A DNA stretch of 9,608 bases from a bacterium. Lineage in GTDB: Bacteria > Desulfobacterota > DSWW01. Below are positions 5,949 through 9,608 of this stretch, one piece after another. Under the pieces are notes generated by a model that was given only the letters and a program-made list of their open reading frames with translations, had not been told where the DNA came from and made no database searches. Position numbers and translations under genes: made by a program. Location of the stretch: the NCBI GenBank assembly GCA_030609865.1, contig JAUWSZ010000044.1, forward strand, positions 1 to 9,608, written 5' to 3'. Each line of letters begins with the position of its first letter. The stretch's first letter is position 1.

Positions 5949-7874
5949 TCAGCGAATCCTCTCGCCCGGGGCGACGCGCCCCGACAGGGTGACCAGGGCG
6001 AGCGCTTCGTCGGTCCCCGCGGCCAGAAGCATGCCTTCGGACAGGATCCCGTGGATTCGGACGGGCTTCAGGTTGGCGATCACGACCACGGTCTGGTCCT
6101 GGAGTGCCTCCGGGGCAAAGGCCTTTCCGATCGAGGCCACGAGCGTCCGCTTCTCCCCGATATCGACGGTCAGTTTCAGGAGCTTCTCCGTGTTCGGGAC
6201 CCGCTCCGCCTCGAGGATTCTTCCGGCCCGAAGATCGAACCTGTCGAACTCGTCGATCGTGACCTCTTTCTGCGAATCCCCCTTCTTCTTCGGTTTCGGC
6301 TTGCCGGAAGGCTCCGAGCCTTCCTCCTCGGCCACGATACGCGGGAAGAGGGGACTGGGCTTCCTTACCTTCGTTCCCGGAGGGATCTGTCCCCAGGTCG
6401 TGGGTGCCTCGGGGGGGAGTTTGTCCGGGCGGTCCGGCAGGCCCAGTTGCTCGAAGAGCCCTCTCGCGGCATCCGGGAGGAAGGGGGACAGCACCGCCCC
6501 GATGATCCGTAGGGACTCTGCCGCAGAGGAAAGGACCGTGTCCAGCCGCTCCTCTGCTCCCTCTTTTTGCAGGACCCAGGGAGCCGTGTGGTCTATGTAC
6601 TGGTTGGTGTGGCGAATCGTCTCCCAGATGCGTGCCAGGGCGAGGTGGAAATCAACATCCCCCCGCGTGGGGTCCAGGAAGTTCCGGACATCCGAACAGA
6701 GAGCCAGGCAGTCCTTCTCAAGCGCCTCGTCCTCCGCCTCGAGTGTATGGGGGGCGGGGACCGTGCCGGAGCGGTAGCGGCGGATCATGGTGAGGACCCG
6801 TTGGAGCAGATTCCCGAAATCGTTGGCGAGGTCCCCGTTGTAGCGCTCCAGAAAGTTCTCCCACGTGAAGTTGCCGTCCCTGCCGAAGCTGCTGTCGCGA
6901 AGCAGGTAGTACCGGAGGGCGTCGGGCCCGTAAACATCGACGATGTCCATCGGGGTAACGACGTTGCCCAGGGTCTTGCTCATCTTCTCGCCCTTCAGGA
7001 AGACGAAGCCGTGCCCAAAGACCATGCGCGGCACCTCCAGGCCGGCGGACAGGAGCATGGCAGGCCAGATGATGCAATGAAAGCGGGTGATGTCCTTTCC
7101 GATGATGTGCATATCGGCAGGCCAGAACTGCGGAAAGAGATCCTCATCCCAGCCGAAGCCGATGGCCGATATGTAGTTGATCAGAGCATCGAACCATACG
7201 TAGATCACATGGTCGGGCTGGATCGGCAGGGGGATTCCCCAATCGAAGGAGGAGCGCGAAATGCTGATATCCTCCAACCCGCCATGGAGGATGTTCAGGA
7301 TCTCGTTCTTGCGGATCTCGGGAAGAATGAGAAGCCTTTTCTCCTCGATGATCTTCTCGATTCTCTCCGTATACCGGGAAAGGGCGAAGAAGTAGTTGTC
7401 CTCCTCGATCCATTTCGGCTCGGTCCCATGCTGTGGACACTTCCCGTCGTCAAGGTCTTTTTCCCGGTAGAATGTCTCGCAGGATTCACAATAGAGCCCG
7501 GAGTACTTCGATGGATAGATGTCTCCGTTCTCGTAGATCCGTTGGAAAAGCTTACTGACCGCCTCGGCATGCCTTTCTTCCGTGGTACGAATGAAGGCGT
7601 CGTAGGAAATCCCCAGGCTCTTCCAGATCTGCCTGAATTGATCCGCCATCTGATCGCAGTAGGCATGCGGCTCGAGTCCCCTGGCCTGTGCCTCTCGTTT
7701 CACATTGATGCTGTGCTCGTCGTTCCCCATCAGGAAGAAGACGGGCTCGCCCTCCAACCGCTTGAACCGGGCGATCACGTCCGCACAGATCTTCTCGTAG
7801 GCCGTACCGATGTGTGGCAGGTTGTTCACATAATCGATCGCGGTTGTCACGAAGTAGGTCTTCGCCCCTGTCAT
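5949..7874 (-). CDS. metG: Methionyl-tRNA synthetase MetG (with C-terminal tRNA-binding domain)
   Basis: Cytoplasmic class I aminoacyl-tRNA synthetase that charges tRNA-Met with methionine using ATP. The 641-residue product starts at ATG 7874, with AGGGGG at 7882-7887 seven bases upstream. The Rossmann core carries the signature HIGT (residues 21-24, normally HIGH) and KMSKT (297-301, a known variant of KMSKS). A single zinc knob has Cys129, Cys132, Cys146 and His149, the arrangement I recall for the Thermus-type enzyme. The methionine/anticodon side shows WGIPLP, YVWFDALINY and the helical region after about 330. A Lys-rich linker (about 525-540) joins a Trbp111-like OB-fold domain (about 540-641, FDRFDLRAGRILEAERVPN onward), which in relatives mediates dimerisation and tRNA binding. 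All regions are present and the length fits the long bacterial form. No convincing promoter was seen; an upstream terminator at 7945-7975 suggests it is transcribed independently of the zinc-ribbon gene. Confidence 0.97.
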   Translation of the reverse strand: MTGAKTYFVTTAIDYVNNLPHIGTAYEKICADVIARFKRLEGEPVFFLMGNDEHSINVKREAQARGLEPHAYCDQMADQFRQIWKSLGISYDAFIRTTEERHAEAVSKLFQRIYENGDIYPSKYSGLYCESCETFYREKDLDDGKCPQHGTEPKWIEEDNYFFALSRYTERIEKIIEEKRLLILPEIRKNEILNILHGGLEDISISRSSFDWGIPLPIQPDHVIYVWFDALINYISAIGFGWDEDLFPQFWPADMHIIGKDITRFHCIIWPAMLLSAGLEVPRMVFGHGFVFLKGEKMSKTLGNVVTPMDIVDVYGPDALRYYLLRDSSFGRDGNFTWENFLERYNGDLANDFGNLLQRVLTMIRRYRSGTVPAPHTLEAEDEALEKDCLALCSDVRNFLDPTRGDVDFHLALARIWETIRHTNQYIDHTAPWVLQKEGAEERLDTVLSSAAESLRIIGAVLSPFLPDAARGLFEQLGLPDRPDKLPPEAPTTWGQIPPGTKVRKPSPLFPRIVAEEEGSEPSGKPKPKKKGDSQKEVTIDEFDRFDLRAGRILEAERVPNTEKLLKLTVDIGEKRTLVASIGKAFAPEALQDQTVVVIANLKPVRIHGILSEGMLLAAGTDEALALVTLSGRVAPGERIR

Positions 7875-7944
7875 GGGACCACCCCCTGAGTGCTTTTCTT
7901 TGGTGCGCGTCTGGAACGTCTATTTAGGGAAAGGGAAGCTACTG

Positions 7945-7975
7945 AAAGAAAAAGGGGAGGTGCCTGTTCCTCCCC
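7945..7975 (-). terminator. Rho-independent terminator after the zinc-ribbon gene
   Basis: Read on the minus strand, GGGGAGG (7975-7969) pairs perfectly with CCTCCCC (7960-7954) around an 8-base loop, and TTTTTCTTT (7953-7945) follows directly. This is a textbook intrinsic terminator for leftward transcription from the gene at 8053-8259, separating it from metG. Confidence 0.85.
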
Positions 7976-8052
7976 CACCGGAGTCGTCGGTTGGCCGCGC
8001 CTCTTGGATTACCGTCCTCCTTGCTGGCTCGAAGGGCCTCGCGGAAGTCTCG

Positions 8053-8259
8053 CTAGCGTGTTGAAGGTCGGATCGACTTTCCAATGCTGATTTCTCCTCG
8101 ATCTATCCTTATATGGAAGCCGCAGTCGGGATCTGTACAAACCCAGGCCTTGTACATGATCGGGGCACCATCCTGTCCGAAATCAGACAGCGGAATAAGG
8201 ACGCCTTGATTGCACTTCCGGCACTTCGGGAATTCCATGGGCTTGATCTCTCCTTCCAT
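8053..8259 (-). CDS. 68-residue zinc-ribbon protein of unknown function
   Basis: A small, probably cytoplasmic protein with four cysteines placed like a zinc ribbon: CRKC (Cys13, Cys16) and CTDPDC (Cys41, Cys46), separated by a 24-residue segment. There is no signal peptide or membrane segment. I recall similar small proteins in sulfate-reducing and syntrophic deltaproteobacteria, but know of no assigned function; nucleic-acid or protein binding is only a guess from the fold. Start ATG 8259 is set by GGAGG at 8266-8270, six bases upstream; an in-frame extension further upstream would run through the promoter and into the CBS gene and is not credible. It has its own promoter (8312-8339) and a strong terminator (7945-7975), so it looks like a single-gene unit. 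Its start region is tandemly duplicated (8250-8290). Confidence 0.82.
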   Translation of the reverse strand: MEGEIKPMEFPKCRKCNQGVLIPLSDFGQDGAPIMYKAWVCTDPDCGFHIRIDRGEISIGKSIRPSTR

Positions 8260-8290
8260 TGCTTGCCTCCCCTCCTTCCATTGCTTGCCT
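8250..8290 (-). repeat. Tandem duplication of the zinc-ribbon gene start region
   Basis: A 19-bp unit, AGGCAAGCAATGGAAGGAG on the coding strand, is present twice without mismatch, at 8272-8290 and 8250-8268, with three G between (period 22 bp). Each copy contains an ATG. The downstream ATG (8259) is the gene start; the upstream one (8281) is out of frame and opens a 32-codon frame that overlaps the beginning of the gene. The strong GGAGGGGAGG before ATG 8259 is formed across the junction of the copies. Confidence 0.9.
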
Positions 8291-8311
8291 GAGAGTCTCT
8301 CTATTCGGTCA

Positions 8312-8339
8312 GTTACATGAAAACAGGAGGCCCTGTCAA
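8312..8339 (-). promoter_or_regulatory. Predicted promoter of the zinc-ribbon gene
   Basis: On the minus strand a perfect -35 TTGACA (8339-8334) is followed after 16 bp by TGTAAC (8317-8312), a four-of-six -10. Start would be near 8305, some 46 bases before ATG 8259. An 11-base palindrome, GAGAGTCTCTC (8291-8301), lies just downstream of the predicted start and could be an operator or a 5'-end stem. Confidence 0.5.
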
Positions 8340-8374
8340 GGTTCCCGTTTCCGTCGAGCGTCTCTTGCCGGAGG

Positions 8375-9067
8375 TCAATTCTCAGGGAGGACCGAGTAGC
8401 CCTTCTTCCGCAGGATCGACCGCAGCTTCTCCGGGTCCGCATCCTTTACGCGGAAGGAAAAAACGGTTCGTTTCAGATCGTCGTACGGCGTGATTCCTGC
8501 GCTGACGACCGAGACCTTCCGGCTATTGAGAACCTTCAAGACATCCTCATACTCGTTCGCATCCATGACGATGTCGATTCTCTGTATCCCGCCCAGGATT
8601 TCCCTGAGTTCCAGGAAGGCCTTCAGAATGTCGGTCGATGTCAGGATTCCGACGAGCTTTCCCTTCGCATCCTTCACCGGCAGACAGTCGATCCTCCGGT
8701 CGAAAAAGATCTGTGCGGCCTGATCCACGGGCGCGTCCGGCCCGATCGTGATCGGATTCGGCGTCATGATCTCTTTTGCCTTGATATTTTTCACCGTATG
8801 ATACATGCTTCGGTGAGTGTGGCCGGGGTCCGAGGGGATCACTGCCTCGTGCAAGTCGCGATCGGTGATGATGCCGACGAGTTTTCTCCGGGAAAGGACA
8901 GGAAGATGGCGGATGTCGTTCGTAAGCAGGAGTTCGAAGGCGAGCGACACGGGATCGGCTTGGTTGATCGTGATCACGTTGTGGGACATCCATCTTGCAA
9001 CGGTCAATGCCTGGCCTCCCTTCTGGCAGCTCATGCCGGCCGCAGGGTTCCCATCAGTTGCATTCAT
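8375..9067 (-). CDS. Two-CBS-domain protein with ACT-like C-terminus (AcuB-like)
   Basis: Cytoplasmic regulatory protein. CBS domain 1 spans about residues 27-78 (WMSHNVITINQADPV, then HLPVLSRRKLVGIITDRDL) and CBS domain 2 about 100-152 (IMTPNPITIGPDAPVDQA, then CLPVKDAKGKLVGILTSTDIL). The rest (about 162-228, RIDIVMDANEYEDVLKVLN onward) looks like a degenerate ACT domain. This CBS-CBS-ACT order is that of AcuB-like proteins; paired CBS domains in known proteins bind adenine nucleotides, but ligand and target cannot be read here. The start is uncertain. ATG 9067 (230 residues) has AGGG at 9077-9080. TTG 9007 (210 residues, just before the first CBS domain) has a stronger AAGGGAGG with GGGAGG at 9015-9020, seven bases upstream. 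The frame extends further upstream without family similarity and was not used. It is divergent from the TlpA-like gene. Confidence 0.87.
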   Translation of the reverse strand: MNATDGNPAAGMSCQKGGQALTVARWMSHNVITINQADPVSLAFELLLTNDIRHLPVLSRRKLVGIITDRDLHEAVIPSDPGHTHRSMYHTVKNIKAKEIMTPNPITIGPDAPVDQAAQIFFDRRIDCLPVKDAKGKLVGILTSTDILKAFLELREILGGIQRIDIVMDANEYEDVLKVLNSRKVSVVSAGITPYDDLKRTVFSFRVKDADPEKLRSILRKKGYSVLPEN

Positions 9068-9091
9068 AACCGATTTCCCTATCGAATGCAA
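9058..9091. promoter_or_regulatory. 8-bp dyad between divergent genes (candidate operator)
   Basis: TTGCATTC (9058-9065) and GAATGCAA (9084-9091) form a perfect inverted repeat with an 18-bp gap, between the CBS gene and the TlpA-like gene. Each arm also reads as a weak -35 (TTGCAT): leftward it pairs with TATGAA (9069-9064) at 17 bp, rightward with TATCGA (9080-9085) at 16 bp. The leftward promoter would fit a TTG 9007 start for the CBS gene. Function is inferred from symmetry and position only. Confidence 0.35.
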
Positions 9092-9108
9092 TGCGGATCC
9101 GAAGGGGC

Positions 9109-9608
9109 ATGAAACGGGCGTCCGAGGACAGAAGTGAGGGCTCGGAAGCCGGAAGGAAAGGGACGTCGAAGCTATCCCTGTTGAGGCGTGCCGAGGTTCC
9201 GCGATGGCCTGGACGAATCGAGAAAAGGGGCAGGTTCGGGTGGATTCTGGTGGCGTTCCTCCTGCTCCAATGCACCCGACCCGTGCAGGTAGGCCAAAAG
9301 GCGCCGGATTTTGTCCTGGAGGACCTGAAGGGCGGGTCTGTCTCGCTCGGAGAACTCCGCGGCAAGGTGGTCTTTCTTCATTTCTGGGCGACCTGGTGCC
9401 CTCCCTGTCTCGTCGAATTGCCGGGGCTGCTGCGATTCGTCGAGGGGCTCGACAAAGGGAGATATGCCCTGCTCGCGGTTTGCGTGGACAATGAGCGACC
9501 CGCGAGAATCGGGGACTTCTTGAAATCGTGGGGGACAGAAATCCCCGTGTACCTGGACCCGGGCGGTGCGCTGGCAAGGCGATTCGGGACGATTCGGTTT
9601 CCAGAGAC
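9109..9608 (+). CDS. TlpA/thioredoxin-like lipoprotein (3' end beyond window)
   Basis: Probable envelope thiol-disulfide oxidoreductase of the TlpA/ResA redoxin type. The frame continues to the right edge (166 codons visible). A hydrophobic stretch (about 43-53) ends in LLLQC with Cys55, a candidate lipidation site although Gln before the Cys is unusual. The redoxin domain follows: VGQKAPDFVLEDLKGGSVSL (about 61-80), KVVFLHFWATWCPPC with active-site Cys97 and Cys100, and FGTIRFPE near the edge, whose Pro fits the cis-proline of thioredoxin folds. CPPC is typical of reductive cytochrome c biogenesis-type members; no partner gene is in view to fix the role. ATG 9109 is the only in-frame ATG before the hydrophobic segment, but AGGGG (9103-9107) is only one base away and the 42 basic, polar residues before the hydrophobic run are unusually long; TTG 9181 is a possible later start. 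Confidence 0.85.
   Translation, partial: MKRASEDRSEGSEAGRKGTSKLSLLRRAEVPRWPGRIEKRGRFGWILVAFLLLQCTRPVQVGQKAPDFVLEDLKGGSVSLGELRGKVVFLHFWATWCPPCLVELPGLLRFVEGLDKGRYALLAVCVDNERPARIGDFLKSWGTEIPVYLDPGGALARRFGTIRFPE

Noticed and set aside
6567..7889. A 440-codon open frame on the plus strand opposite metG
   Set aside because: Shadow of the metG coding frame; low-complexity Val/Asp/Leu composition and no recognisable motif.
7875..7944. T-box or other riboswitch leader for metG
   Set aside because: Only about 70 bases lie between the upstream terminator and the metG start, too short for a T-box, and no T-box sequence is seen.
7976..8052. Possible small RNA or tRNA in the gap after the zinc-ribbon gene
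   Set aside because: No cloverleaf or other recognisable fold could be drawn; it is probably the 3' untranslated part of the zinc-ribbon transcript.
8260..8442. Upstream extension of the zinc-ribbon protein to 129 residues
   Set aside because: It would run through a good promoter and overlap the end of the CBS gene; GGAGG sits correctly for ATG 8259.
9068..9577. Upstream in-frame extension of the CBS protein to a 400-residue form
   Set aside because: The extension is Arg/Pro-rich, has no similarity to CBS proteins, and is antisense to the TlpA-like domain with its WCPPC motif.

Overview
The window reads as ordinary chromosome from a GC-rich, diderm (Gram-negative) bacterium. The best guess is a Desulfobacterota/Deltaproteobacteria-like lineage. 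The reasons are a type II secretion operon in the order gspC-gspD-gspE, lipoproteins with Sec-type signals, and a small zinc-ribbon protein and an AcuB-like CBS protein of kinds I associate with that group. This placement is inference; no rRNA or other decisive marker is present.

Layout, left to right. (1) 1-4625, minus strand: gspE (cut by the left edge), gspD and gspC, closely spaced and read leftward from a good sigma70-type promoter at 4713-4741. These supply the cytoplasmic ATPase, the outer-membrane secretin and the inner-membrane/secretin connector of a type II secretion system; the rest of the operon should lie beyond base 1. (2) 4692-5281, plus strand: a DUF192-family lipoprotein read away from the gsp operon. 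Its putative promoter overlaps the gspC promoter head-on in a short AT-rich patch. (3) 5282-5370: an 89-bp palindromic element with perfect 11-bp inverted ends, lying between two convergent genes and supplying the last 12 codons of one. (4) 5331-7874, minus strand: an unrecognised small membrane-anchored protein downstream of metG (methionyl-tRNA synthetase, long form with a C-terminal tRNA-binding domain). (5) 7945-8339, minus strand: a 68-residue zinc-ribbon protein with its own promoter, a rho-independent terminator, and a 22-bp-period duplication over its translation start. (6) 8375-9067, minus strand: a two-CBS-domain, ACT-like protein of AcuB type. (7) 9109-9608, plus strand: a TlpA/thioredoxin-like lipoprotein with a WCPPC active site, cut by the right edge and divergent from the CBS gene, with an 8-bp dyad between them.

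Functionally the genes are mostly unrelated housekeeping: envelope secretion (gspCDE), envelope proteins (DUF192 lipoprotein, TlpA-like lipoprotein, unknown membrane protein), translation (metG) and probable sensing (CBS-ACT). I see no phage, CRISPR, toxin-antitoxin or defence genes, no rRNA or tRNA genes, and no credible new multi-gene system. The most interesting items are non-coding: the overlapping promoters at gspC/DUF192, the palindromic element that forms a protein C-terminus, and the duplicated start region of the zinc-ribbon gene. No gene-free stretch exceeds 300 bases; the longest, about 177 bases between metG and the zinc-ribbon gene, holds a terminator and nothing else I recognise.
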